Shown one piece after another: positions 8,621 through 16,685 of a stretch of DNA of 64,000 bases. Made by a program: the position numbers and the translations under genes. Source of the stretch: CAVZZV01 sp963779845 (GTDB lineage Bacteria; Bacteroidota; Bacteroidia; Bacteroidales; GCA-2748055); contig CAVZZV010000001.1 of assembly GCA_963779845.1 (NCBI GenBank), positions 310,001 through 374,000 on the forward strand, read 5' to 3'. The notes beneath the pieces were generated by a model. It did not search any database. It worked only from the letters and a program-made list of their open reading frames with translations, and was not told where the DNA came from. Position 1 is the stretch's first letter, and each line of letters opens with the position of its first letter.

Positions 8621-10663
8621 CTAATATTTTAATAGTCCGATGGCTGCCTCATAAATTTTATCGGTATTGGGGAGAATTGCTTTTTCAAGAATGCGGTTGA
8701 ATCCTATTGGTGTAAAAGTGGCCCCGACCCGTAATACCGGTCCATCGAGATTTTCAAATGCTTTTTCGTTGATAAGGGAAACAATTTCTCCCCCAAAACC
8801 TGCAAATACCTTATCCTCATGAACAACCAGAACTTTTCCTGTTTTCTTCGTGCTGGTAATAATCGCTTCTTCATCCAAAGGATTAAGGGAGCGAAGATCC
8901 AGGACTTCCACCTCAAGCTGATGCTCCTTTTTAATTCTTTCGGCTACCTCAAGGCACATATGGGTAGTGTTGCCATAGGTAATGAGACTAATATCTTTGC
9001 CCTCTCTTCTCAATCTTGCACACCCAAAGGGAACAACAAAATCTTCAGGGATAGGGGTAGCTGCTTTCGGACTATTATACAACGATTTGGGCTCAAGGAA
9101 GACTGTAACTCCCCTGGAACGGATCGAACTGCGAAGCAAACCGGCGGCATCATCGGCAAAGGAAGGGTAAACAATGCGTAAGCCAGGCAGCGTAGCCAAT
9201 GCCCCTTCGATAGTCTGTGAATGGTAAAGACCTCCTCCAATATATCCGCCGGAGGCAAGTCTTATCGTGAAATTTGGAGAAAACTTGCCATTACTTCTCC
9301 AGTAATCGTGCGAAGTTTCAACCAACTGCTCCATGGCTGGCCAGAAATAATCGGCAAATTCAGCTCCTTCAACCACAATTCTGATTTTTTCATTAAACCG
9401 GCTCATCCCATTGGCGGTACCTACGATAAAATCCTCTGCTATAGGAGCATTGAAAACACGTTCTTTTCCGAATTCCTGCTGCAACCCTTTGGAAACATTG
9501 AAAATCCCGCCCTTTTCCTTATTGGCTATATCCTGTCCCCATAAGAATGTTTCCGGATTATTCCTGAATTCTGCTTTAAGGGTTTCATTAAGCCCTTCAA
9601 TCAATTTTTTCTTCTCTCCTTCTATATTATGCTGTCCGTCAGGATATTTATCGGAGGTCCAGGGTTCCGGAACAACAAAGTCAAATATCGATCCGGGGTC
9701 CGGGTCTTTGGCCGCCAGGCCAGTCTTATGGGCCTCTTTCACGATTCCTTTTACATCTTCTTCGATATTTTTTAACTCTTCTTCAGTGAAACGTTTGTAT
9801 CTCAGGAGAAGCCGGCGATATTTAGCCAATGGATCGTACTCCATAGCATAGTTGATTTCGTAATCGTCGCGGTAAAGTTCATGCCTGTCGGAGTTTGAAT
9901 GGGAATGCATCCGGATACAATTGGCCTGCACAATGGCGGGCATTTCATTTTCTTCCACAAACTTTCTGGCTTCCGCCATCGTGTTCATGGAATCAAAGAC
10001 ATCTTTTCCATTGCAATGAAAAATCTTAAGGTATTTAAAACCGATAAAATTGTTGGCCACCTTACGGTTGGCGGTCTGATCAGCCTTTGGCACAGAAATT
10101 CCGTAGCCATTGTCCTGAAAAACAAAAATAACCGGCAATCTTTCCGTTGAGGCACCATTTATAGCCTCATAAACATACCCTTCTGAAACAGAGGATTCAC
10201 CCTGAGAGCTTATGGCGATTCCCTTCACTCCATATTTTTTTATTGCCCTGCCTACTCCCGTAGCGTGAAGGGTATGGTTACCTGTACTGGAGGAAGTGTT
10301 ATGGATATTCCATTCCGGTTTGGCAAAATGGTTGGACATGTGTCTGCCCCCACTCGCGGGATCAGCTGCTTTTGATATGCCGTTCAAAATAATTTCTTCA
10401 GCGGTCAGACCGGCCGAGATTGCCGTTAACATATCCCTGTAATAGGGAAAAAGGTGGTCATGCTCACGGTCAAACAGCTGGCCAATGGCTAATTGAATAC
10501 CGTCATGTCCGGCATAGGGGGCATGGTAGGACCATCCGATCGCCTGTTTGAGGTAATTAGGGGCCCTGTCATCCAGGATTCTTCCAAGGGTCATTAACCG
10601 GTACCATTTTTCCAGGGTATCTTTATCTGTGCGTTTAATATGATATTTTCTTTTCTCAGTCAT
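8621..10663 (-). CDS. 2-oxoisovalerate dehydrogenase E1, fused alpha and beta subunits
   Basis: A 680-aa thiamine-diphosphate enzyme that decarboxylates branched-chain 2-oxo acids and passes the acyl group to the lipoyl arm of E2. The N-terminal half (about 1-330) is the E1-alpha domain with DRAPNYLKQ, GGRHMSNHF and a thiamine-binding region ending FVFQDNGYGIS. The C-terminal half (about 350-680) is E1-beta, with LWGQDIANKEKGGIFNVSKGL, VFNAPIAEDFIVGTANG and the transketolase C-terminal domain. Fusion of alpha and beta is usual for Bacteroidota enzymes of this class. In the thiamine motif the usual GDG reads QGE (SSQGESSVSEG), a variant seen in this fused subgroup as far as I recall. It lies 36 bp downstream of the E2 gene, in one operon. 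Pyruvate dehydrogenase is a less likely alternative. Confidence 0.88.
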   Translation of the reverse strand: MTEKRKYHIKRTDKDTLEKWYRLMTLGRILDDRAPNYLKQAIGWSYHAPYAGHDGIQLAIGQLFDREHDHLFPYYRDMLTAISAGLTAEEIILNGISKAADPASGGRHMSNHFAKPEWNIHNTSSSTGNHTLHATGVGRAIKKYGVKGIAISSQGESSVSEGYVYEAINGASTERLPVIFVFQDNGYGISVPKADQTANRKVANNFIGFKYLKIFHCNGKDVFDSMNTMAEARKFVEENEMPAIVQANCIRMHSHSNSDRHELYRDDYEINYAMEYDPLAKYRRLLLRYKRFTEEELKNIEEDVKGIVKEAHKTGLAAKDPDPGSIFDFVVPEPWTSDKYPDGQHNIEGEKKKLIEGLNETLKAEFRNNPETFLWGQDIANKEKGGIFNVSKGLQQEFGKERVFNAPIAEDFIVGTANGMSRFNEKIRIVVEGAEFADYFWPAMEQLVETSHDYWRSNGKFSPNFTIRLASGGYIGGGLYHSQTIEGALATLPGLRIVYPSFADDAAGLLRSSIRSRGVTVFLEPKSLYNSPKAATPIPEDFVVPFGCARLRREGKDISLITYGNTTHMCLEVAERIKKEHQLEVEVLDLRSLNPLDEEAIITSTKKTGKVLVVHEDKVFAGFGGEIVSLINEKAFENLDGPVLRVGATFTPIGFNRILEKAILPNTDKIYEAAIGLLKY

Positions 10664-10699
10664 TGTTAATCCTGATTAATTTTTAGTTTTAGTTATTCA

Positions 10700-12181
10700 T
10701 TATACTACTCTGGAGAGATCAAAACCTTCGATATAATCAGCTACCTTTTTAAGATATGCACCGCCAAGGGAGCCATCGATGATCCGGTGGTCGTAGGTAA
10801 GGGAAAGGAACATTTTATGACGAATTGCGATTACATCTCCTTCAGGCGTCTCCACAACGGCTGGTTTCTTTTCGATGGCACCGACAGCCAGGATCGCAAC
10901 CTGGGGCTGGTTTATAATGGGTGTTCCAATAGTATTCCCAAAAGACCCAAAGTTTGTAACGGTAAATGTACCGTCGAGTATATCGTCGGGTTTAAGTTTA
11001 CCCGAACGGGCCTCTTTTGCAAGCCTATTCAGTTCTTTCGTAATTCCTATAAGGCTGAGGTTATCGATATTTTTAATGACCGGGACAATGAGGCTATTGT
11101 TCTCAAGGGACACGGCTACCCCCATGTTAATCCGCTTTTTTATGATAATTCTGTTCCCGTCAACTGAAGAGTTTATGGTCGGGAAATCTTTGATCGCTTT
11201 TGCAGCCGCCTCAAGGAAAATAGGCAGGTAGGTTATTTTCTGGCCCTCCTTTTGCTGGAACTCATCCTTAATTTTATTTCGCCAGTTCACTACCCTGGTT
11301 ACATCACATTCCAGCATATTGGTAACATGGGCTGAAGTTTGTTTGGACCGGATCATATGTTCGGCGATAATTTTGCGCATCCGGTCCATTTCCACTATCT
11401 CGTCATCGGGGAAAGCGGACGATCGAACTTCAGAGCGGGATTCAGTGGAAGAACTACCTTCTGCTGAAGTATCCCGGCCGGAGCCCGTTGATTTTTCCGC
11501 TTCCTTCCTTAAGTCCTTTTTACCCGATTTTTTATCATCTATGTATTTCAGCAGATCTTTTTTCTGCACCCTGCCATTTTCCCCGCTTCCTTCGAGCTGA
11601 TCAAGCTCCTCTATTGAGACATTCTCCTCGCCGGCAATTTTCCTGACCAATGGAGAATAAAAGCGAGAGGATGACCTGGCCGATTTTCCGTCCTTCCCGT
11701 TTTGATTCACTGGGTGATCTTCTCTATCTGCTTCGGTGGATTTTGAGTCTTTGGAACTCACATCCTCATTGGTCACCTCCTTATAATCACTATCCCCCTT
11801 TTCATCATGATCAGGTTTATTCAATTCCGTGGAGGATCCTTCTGAAACATACTCCCCTTCCTCTTTAAGTGATTTTTTTTCAGCACTGTTTTTATCGTCA
11901 GCTGCCTCATTTTCCGCTTGGCCCGACCCTTCTTCAACACCGCCCATATCCAGGAGAGCTATAACGGATCCCACGGCAACCGTTTCATCCTGTTTGTACA
12001 TTATTTTATGTACCCTACCCGCTACAGGGGAAGGGATTTCGGAATCCACCTTATCTGTAGCGATCTCCAAAAGCACATCATCCTCCTGGATTTCATCGCC
12101 TTCTTTTACAAACCACTTGGTAATGGTAGCTTCTTCAATACTTTCTCCCATTTTGGGCATAACAATTTCAAATTGTGCCAT
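10700..12181 (-). CDS. Dihydrolipoamide acyltransferase E2 of a 2-oxo acid dehydrogenase complex
   Basis: A 493-aa E2 core protein that carries acyl groups on a lipoyl arm and transfers them to CoA. Residues 1-80 form a lipoyl domain with the lipoylated Lys44 in ATDKVDSEI. Then comes a long acidic/Ser-rich linker (about 85-165). An E3-binding domain follows (SPLVRKIAGEENVSIEELDQ, GENGRVQKKDLLKYI). The catalytic domain (about 265-493) ends with the active-site DHRIIDG. The start is set at the ATG giving MAQFEIVMPKMGESIEEATI; an upstream in-frame start would add nine residues without family support. It precedes the E1 gene by 36 bp. With leuA nearby, a branched-chain substrate is likely, but the E2 sequence alone does not prove substrate. 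No E3 gene lies in the window. Confidence 0.9.
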   Translation of the reverse strand: MAQFEIVMPKMGESIEEATITKWFVKEGDEIQEDDVLLEIATDKVDSEIPSPVAGRVHKIMYKQDETVAVGSVIALLDMGGVEEGSGQAENEAADDKNSAEKKSLKEEGEYVSEGSSTELNKPDHDEKGDSDYKEVTNEDVSSKDSKSTEADREDHPVNQNGKDGKSARSSSRFYSPLVRKIAGEENVSIEELDQLEGSGENGRVQKKDLLKYIDDKKSGKKDLRKEAEKSTGSGRDTSAEGSSSTESRSEVRSSAFPDDEIVEMDRMRKIIAEHMIRSKQTSAHVTNMLECDVTRVVNWRNKIKDEFQQKEGQKITYLPIFLEAAAKAIKDFPTINSSVDGNRIIIKKRINMGVAVSLENNSLIVPVIKNIDNLSLIGITKELNRLAKEARSGKLKPDDILDGTFTVTNFGSFGNTIGTPIINQPQVAILAVGAIEKKPAVVETPEGDVIAIRHKMFLSLTYDHRIIDGSLGGAYLKKVADYIEGFDLSRVV

Positions 12182-12318
12182 AGTCTGATTCTGTTTATTT
12201 GGGTGCAAATTATTTTTAGGATGGGATAATTTACATTGAGTTTAACAATAAGGCTGAATAATTCAATTCTACCCTCGATACAGCCCATTCGAGCATAACA
12301 AAAAATGTTTTAATTTGT

Positions 12319-13266
12319 TTAACCATCCTCTATGTTAGAAAACTGGACTTTTAATATCAGTGGCCCGGCTATCGCGCGACGATCGGGGTATAATTTTGTT
12401 TGTCCCCAGCCCATTTTCCATACATTGATATCCGGAAACCTCGATGCCAAAAGGAATGATATAAGGGAAAACACTTTGGGTCCGAGGGATATTATTCTCA
12501 CATTATATTTGAGCCTTAATTGCAAAGCTGTTTTGGTCAGGATTTCAGACAACTGATCAAGATTATCCATTGGATAATTTACAAGGTTTTTTATTTCAGT
12601 TTGTTCTACAAGTTCATGGTTATTAAGAAAAACCTGTTGAACATAATCCGTGTCCGGGGATGGATCGGCATACATTAAATAAATTACATCCGGTTTAATC
12701 TTTTTGATGGCAATGTCTGCCAGCCCCTTTTCCATTCCGAGTCCAATAATCAGAGCGGTTGGCTTATCGGAACCCGACTGTTTACTACCCAGGGATAAAG
12801 GTCTGAATTTAAATGCAAGACGGAAATGTTTGTTTTTTCCAAAAGCTGCTAAAGTGTAGGAGAAGAAAACCTTTATATTTCTTTTAGCTTCTTGTTCAGA
12901 AATAAAAAAATTGATCATACTTGCATACCATAATTTAGTCATGCAGGAATAATCCACCAGTATTGAAATATTTTCCCGGTCAACCGAATTAATTTGAATT
13001 TTAAGTTCATTCTCGAGGGGAAGATATTTGCTACCGGAGAGCCGGACAAAAGAAAATCCGTGTTTTTCGAATATCCTTTTGTTATTTTCCCCAGCCTTTT
13101 GCTCATTCTCCGAATAACTAAAGGCAATTTTATGTTCAGCCCGGATATGATAATTTTCAATGAGGTATACTGCCCTTGGCTCATAACCGGCAGCCACAAT
13201 CAGGAAATCAAAATTTTCTTTTTCTAAAATTCCAGGGGTTATCTGACTTGATCCGATGAATTCCAT
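12319..13266 (-). CDS. Unrecognised 315-aa protein with two Rossmann-like halves
   Basis: I do not recognise this family with confidence. The 315-aa sequence has no signal peptide or membrane segment, so it is probably cytoplasmic. The N-terminal half shows strand-loop-helix patterns (FDFLIVAAGYEPRAVYLIE; ISILVDYSCMTKLWYASMI). The C-terminal half repeats the style (TALIIGLGMEKGLADIAIKK; VIYLMYADPSPDTDYVQQVF; VRIISLGPKVFSLISFLLA). This looks like a tandem alpha/beta nucleotide-binding fold; a CARF-like or methyltransferase-like sensor is conceivable but not shown. The GYEPRA and DYSCMTK motifs are the most distinctive parts. It sits between the serine hydrolase (72 bp upstream) and E2 (137 bp downstream), all on the minus strand, with no obvious functional link to either. 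Confidence 0.6.
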   Translation of the reverse strand: MEFIGSSQITPGILEKENFDFLIVAAGYEPRAVYLIENYHIRAEHKIAFSYSENEQKAGENNKRIFEKHGFSFVRLSGSKYLPLENELKIQINSVDRENISILVDYSCMTKLWYASMINFFISEQEAKRNIKVFFSYTLAAFGKNKHFRLAFKFRPLSLGSKQSGSDKPTALIIGLGMEKGLADIAIKKIKPDVIYLMYADPSPDTDYVQQVFLNNHELVEQTEIKNLVNYPMDNLDQLSEILTKTALQLRLKYNVRIISLGPKVFSLISFLLASRFPDINVWKMGWGQTKLYPDRRAIAGPLILKVQFSNIEDG

Positions 13267-13338
13267 TTTTATTCACAAAGAGTGCCTAAAATTAGCACAA
13301 ATTTATCTTCAGACAAACTTAAAGAAGGGAATATCGGA

Positions 13339-14676
13339 TCAAAGACCGGGATTTATAGCCGGGATAGAAGCAATAGGTTGATTTGTGAGTTTTTCCCCGG
13401 ATTGAAAGAGATCGCGGTCGGGCCAGCGGGTAATCTGATAGGTTGCGGCAAAAAGAGTACGCGAAAGCAAATGATGGATTCGGTAACTTTTATCCTTGGA
13501 TGCATTAAGAAGTACCACCCAGTTAAGTCCATTTTCTAATCGTAATACCAGTGCAGTGGAGCCTGAAAGTGTTCCTGTCCTCCACCATGTTCCATGATCA
13601 TCGGCTCCCCGCCAGCCGTAGAGACCTTCCCCGGACTTTTCAGGATTGGTCATTGTTTCAATGCTTTCCTTACTAATAAAATCGGCAATCCCGGGGTAAG
13701 CATCGGCAGAAGAAACAAATCTTGCCAATTCGGAAGCAGAACTGACCCAACCCCCGGCAGCACCCAGAATTTCCATATTATTCCCCCCATAAGAGATCTC
13801 GACCAATCTTCCGGAGCCTGTAAAGGAAAGTGATTTCATTGATCCGGGAGGTTCATGGTAGCGTACCTCGTTAGGGTATTTCTGGTAATACATGCTTTTA
13901 CCCATATGCATATCCTGTATCCCCATAGGCTTAAGGATGTTCACGACTACATAATCCTCGTAAGGCAAGCCGGTTTTGTATTCAATAATTTTCCCGAGAA
14001 GGGTATAACCAAAATTAGAATAGGAATAAGTGGAACCCGGATCAAAATCCAGATTTTCAGATAATACAAATTTTATAATATCGTTAAATTGAGCCGGGGG
14101 GTCTTTTTTGAATTTCCTGGCGATATAGAGGGAATTAAACATGGGGTCCCCTTTCAATCGGGACCATCCCCCTGTATGGTTTAACAGGTCACTTATGGTA
14201 ATGTCTTCATACCGCGGATCTGAGTATTGTTGAAATTCCTTATCGTTCAGTATGCCGGATGGGCCGAAAACCTGTTCATCCAGATCAATCAATCCTTTCT
14301 CATAAAGGTGCATAACAGTGACAGCGGTAATCAATTTGGAAACCGAGGCAATCCGGAATAAATGGCCGGGATGAACGGCTTCTTTCGTTTCTGTGTTAGC
14401 CAATCCGAACCCCTTGGCATAGATAAGCCTATCCCGGTATGTGAGGGCAACGGAAGCTCCCGCAATATCATGGTTTTTAAGAAAATTGGATATAAGAAGA
14501 TCAATTGCCAATAGAGAATCGCAATTTGAATCCTCATTATCAAGCTTCATGGCGAAAGAGATAGATTCTTCGTTGATGGTCCTGTTCCTCGGAATCAAAT
14601 CGGAATGACTAATGGCGATCTCTCCCATAAACACAAAAATGAGCAAAAGTACTTTATATGGAAATTTAAAATTCAT
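13339..14676 (-). CDS. Serine hydrolase of the beta-lactamase / penicillin-binding protein class C family
   Basis: A 445-aa secreted serine hydrolase. The start is taken at the ATG giving MNFKFPYKVLLLIFVFMGEIAISHS, a clear signal peptide; a longer frame adds 13 residues with no support. The catalytic Ser-Lys pair lies in SVSKLITAVTVMHLYEKG, the Tyr motif in YSNFGYTLLGKI, and a late HGTWWRTGTLSG takes the place of the KTG box. HPGHLFRIASVSKL and DLLNHTGGW are typical of the class C esterase/peptidase group. The substrate could be a D-amino-acid peptide or an ester. True beta-lactam resistance should not be assumed. It is followed after 72 bp by the unrecognised 315-aa gene. A 1.2-kb gene-free stretch lies upstream. 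Confidence 0.85.
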   Translation of the reverse strand: MNFKFPYKVLLLIFVFMGEIAISHSDLIPRNRTINEESISFAMKLDNEDSNCDSLLAIDLLISNFLKNHDIAGASVALTYRDRLIYAKGFGLANTETKEAVHPGHLFRIASVSKLITAVTVMHLYEKGLIDLDEQVFGPSGILNDKEFQQYSDPRYEDITISDLLNHTGGWSRLKGDPMFNSLYIARKFKKDPPAQFNDIIKFVLSENLDFDPGSTYSYSNFGYTLLGKIIEYKTGLPYEDYVVVNILKPMGIQDMHMGKSMYYQKYPNEVRYHEPPGSMKSLSFTGSGRLVEISYGGNNMEILGAAGGWVSSASELARFVSSADAYPGIADFISKESIETMTNPEKSGEGLYGWRGADDHGTWWRTGTLSGSTALVLRLENGLNWVVLLNASKDKSYRIHHLLSRTLFAATYQITRWPDRDLFQSGEKLTNQPIASIPAINPGL

Positions 14677-14936
14677 ATTATTCGTTCTGGTAAATACTGG
14701 TTTAATGACCCCCACATCAGAATGAAAAAATCTTCTTCTTTAGGAGGCTTTTAAAGTGAACTTAACAGCGTGGGATTGATAAATGTTTTTGAATAGAGGA
14801 CTTGTTTGAGGAGAATTGGGCTGATTATAAACTAGTCGGAAGGGAAAAAACCGACACAGCTAAAAAAAAATTATGCATTGAACCTGGTATCTATGGCGTT
14901 TATCAAAATCTGTGTGGGGTTTCTTTATTAAAACAC

Positions 14937-14971
14937 AAATGGGAACTTCTCTTTTGGAAAAGCTCCCATTT
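14937..14971. repeat. Hairpin, 8-bp outer stem
   Basis: Arms AAATGGGA (14937-14944) and TCCCATTT (14964-14971) pair perfectly. The loop contains a second small stem, CTTTT-GG-AAAAG. On the minus strand the hairpin is followed by a T-rich stretch, so it could act as a terminator in that direction, but no gene ends there. Confidence 0.5.
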
Positions 14972-15076
14972 CACTCCTTAACAACCATAGTTATTAAGCA
15001 ATGCCAAGTTACGGTTCATTTGGCCGATTCGTACCTCGCTTTCCTGAGAAAGTCCGGCAGCGGAACCCGTATTGAT

Positions 15077-15103
15077 AGTTAACTCCGGCAAAACCGGATA
15101 ACT
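15077..15103. repeat. Hairpin, 10-bp stem with 2-nt bulge
   Basis: AGTTA (15077-15081), bulge AC, TCCGG (15084-15088), loop CAAAA, then CCGGA and TAACT (15094-15103). On the minus strand it is preceded by T-rich sequence. It is one of the most stable structures in the gene-free region. Confidence 0.5.
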
Positions 15104-15265
15104 AAAAATACATTCTCTTCAAACCACCAGGCAAAATCGGGTCTTACGATCCTATGATGGCCAGTGTGAAACTTTTTTTCTGCTTCTTAAGGCAGTGTTT
15201 ATGGTTTCCGTTTGAAGTGCCAACCTTTCAAAGATCCTCGTAAACGAATTTCTTTTTTTGGTGGA

Positions 15266-15292
15266 CGAAAGGGGAATTGAATCCACCTTTCG
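15266..15292. repeat. Hairpin, 9-bp stem with one bulged base
   Basis: CGAAAGG-GG (15266-15274) pairs with CC-CCTTTCG (15283-15292), with one bulged A and loop AATTGAAT. An alternative pairing joins GGTGGA (15260-15265) with TCCACC (15282-15287), so the two folds exclude each other. This could be chance or a switch. Confidence 0.4.
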
Positions 15293-15343
15293 TAATTGCC
15301 CCGGGTTTTATGAATATGTTCCGAAGAACTTCTCAATGAATCC

Positions 15344-15371
15344 TTGAATTTGTTATAAATAACATATTCAA
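15344..15371. repeat. Hairpin, 11 bp in two segments
   Basis: TTGAAT, then GTTAT, a 2-nt AA loop, then ATAAC and ATTCAA, with a symmetric 2x2 internal loop. AT-rich and therefore weaker than its neighbours. Confidence 0.4.
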
Positions 15372-15485
15372 TTTTTCCTAACCTGGTGCGACCAATTTAT
15401 CGCTCACTTGGTTTAACAAATATAGAGTGCAAAGTATTCTCAGCCAAAAAAAAAGAGCCCTTTATCCAAACAAGATTTCAACGAG

Positions 15486-15509
15486 GGTTATTAACAATTG
15501 TTAATAACC
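15486..15509. repeat. Perfect 24-bp palindrome
   Basis: The half-site GGTTATTAACAA (15486-15497) is followed directly by its exact reverse complement (15498-15509). Such long perfect palindromes bind dimeric regulators or extrude as cruciforms. No gene start is closer than about 0.8 kb on the minus side or about 1.2 kb on the plus side, so its role is unknown. Confidence 0.7.
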
Positions 15510-15546
15510 GGAAAAAGTCTTCATAAGTCAAGAATGTCAATGGAAT

Positions 15547-15562
15547 TTGGCCACTGGGCCAA
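15547..15562. repeat. Hairpin TTGGCC / GGCCAA
   Basis: A perfect 6-bp GC-rich stem with a 4-nt loop (ACTG), 31 bp upstream of the larger paired arms at 15593-15691. Confidence 0.4.
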
Positions 15563-15592
15563 TATGGTTATGAACAAATAAAAAATAAAGAA

Positions 15593-15691
15593 CCCGGATC
15601 AACCTGGAAACATCTTCCCAGATGTCTGCCTGAAAAAGAACCTAATAACCAAAAAATAACTAAACCTAAAACTACGAGTGGCTGATCCGGG
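15593..15691. ncRNA. Candidate structured RNA of about 100 nt
   Basis: CCCGGATCA (15593-15601) and TGATCCGGG (15683-15691) pair perfectly and, after one A-C mismatch, extend by two more G-C pairs. Inside lies a hairpin ACATCT-TCCC-AGATGT (15610-15625) and a long A/C-rich single-stranded part. A closed domain of this size with an inner hairpin resembles a small RNA such as a 6S-like RNA, but I could not match it to a known family, and the strand is undetermined. Confidence 0.35.
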
Positions 15692-15880
15692 CTCCAAAAA
15701 TAAAACAGTAAATTACTTTAAATGTTGTGTTTGTTTCCCGGCAAGTTAGCGGAAAGATTTTTCTTCAATCTTATTCCAATAAAGGGAATCGTCTTTGTAT
15801 CACGGTTTCCATGAAAGCGGCTAGGAATATAAATAAATCCTGGAGAGTGAATACTTTAACAAGTTTTTATGAATTTTCCT

Positions 15881-16606
15881 TTACCACAATGAAGGGGTAT
15901 CCTTGTAATCCTGTTGCATCAAAATATCGGTTCCGGTGAAAAAGGCAGGTGTTTTTATGATGTCCCTGGAGATGCTCCATGCCTCCATTTCTTCAGCAGG
16001 GAGTGGTTTCAGGAATTTGCCTGCCTCCTTGCCCGTGAGATTTGGGTCAATCCAATCTTTTTCATACTGTTCCTGCAGGATCACCGGCATTCGTTTTTTT
16101 GTATTATGAATTTTCGCCAGGAGGGGATTGGCGGGGGTTGTAACGATACTGCAGGTCTGAAGGATTTCACCGGTTGAGGGATTTGTCCAGGTATCTGAGA
16201 TCCCGGCAAAGGCAAAGGCGAGATTATCTTTTCGCCTGATATAGAAAGGGATTTTCTTATCTTGCACGGTATGATATTCAAAAAAACCATGGGCCAGGAT
16301 CAGGCATCTGCCTTTATCAACAGCGTGCCTGTAGGAGGGTTTTTCCAAAATTGTTTCCTCGCGTGCATTGAATGTGGATAATTTTATGCTGTTTGCCTTT
16401 CCCTCCTCTTTTATCCAAAAAGGGATGAGTCCCCACTGGAAAAACTGGATGATGCCAGGGTTTTCGCACTGTATAACTGGAAGGTAAGGAAAAGTGAAGG
16501 CGGAAAAAAATACTCCGGGCATATAGCGTGGATCTTCCTTCACGGGAATCCCGAACCTTTTCTCAAGCTCTTGTCGCGGCAGGTTTATTTCTACAAAATA
16601 GCACAT
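15881..16606 (-). CDS. SOS response-associated peptidase, YedK/HMCES (SRAP) family
   Basis: A 241-aa protein that forms a covalent thiazolidine link with abasic sites in single-stranded DNA and so shields them. The start is fixed by chemistry: MCYF places Cys2 at the mature N-terminus, the nucleophile that crosslinks DNA. The other active-site residues are visible: Asn80, Arg82 and Glu83 in STFNARE, Glu110 in HGFFEY, and His167 in IHNTKKRMPVIL. Length is close to the family's 220-240. It is divergent from the LON-domain gene, with 79 bp between them. It lies near the S24 repressor, dinB and dnaE2, which fits a DNA-damage neighbourhood. No GATTA-N5-TAATC operator is seen in its own upstream region. 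Confidence 0.92.
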   Translation of the reverse strand: MCYFVEINLPRQELEKRFGIPVKEDPRYMPGVFFSAFTFPYLPVIQCENPGIIQFFQWGLIPFWIKEEGKANSIKLSTFNAREETILEKPSYRHAVDKGRCLILAHGFFEYHTVQDKKIPFYIRRKDNLAFAFAGISDTWTNPSTGEILQTCSIVTTPANPLLAKIHNTKKRMPVILQEQYEKDWIDPNLTGKEAGKFLKPLPAEEMEAWSISRDIIKTPAFFTGTDILMQQDYKDTPSLW

Positions 16607-16685
16607 GTTGATTTGAACTCAGCAATCATTCTCATTAAACATTTATATACCTTATTTGTTTCAGTAGCGTAGAAAGAATTGGACA

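Larger units (their letters stand above)
14677..15880. other. 1.2-kb gene-free region rich in inverted repeats
   Basis: No believable coding frame covers this stretch; a 70-codon frame at 15727-15939 on the plus strand runs into the YedK gene and has no family features. I find at least seven stable inverted repeats between 14937 and 15691, listed separately. The area is AT-rich with local GC-rich stems. It could hold one or more structured RNAs, regulatory sites, or the remains of a decayed element. No tRNA, tmRNA or RNase P signature was found on either strand. Confidence 0.6.

Noticed and set aside
13339..14676. Antibiotic-resistance beta-lactamase
   Set aside because: The sequence fits the broad class C-like esterase/peptidase family and nothing points to a dedicated resistance enzyme.
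15045..15065. RNase P-like GAGAAAGTCCGGC on the plus strand
   Set aside because: The other conserved RNase P blocks (GGTAAGAGC-type and the 3' partner of P4) are absent downstream.
15077..15103. Integron attC site
   Set aside because: The flanking GTTRRRY and RYYYAAC cores do not fit, and there is no integrase or cassette gene.
15260..15300. tRNA- or tmRNA-like 3' end on the minus strand (TTCAATTCC followed by TCCACCA)
   Set aside because: The T-stem pairs poorly in tRNA geometry, no matching 5' acceptor arm or anticodon arm lies within reach, and the bases form a different simple hairpin.
15727..15939. 70-codon frame on the plus strand
   Set aside because: It overlaps the 3' end of the YedK gene and has no recognisable domain, signal peptide or conserved motif.
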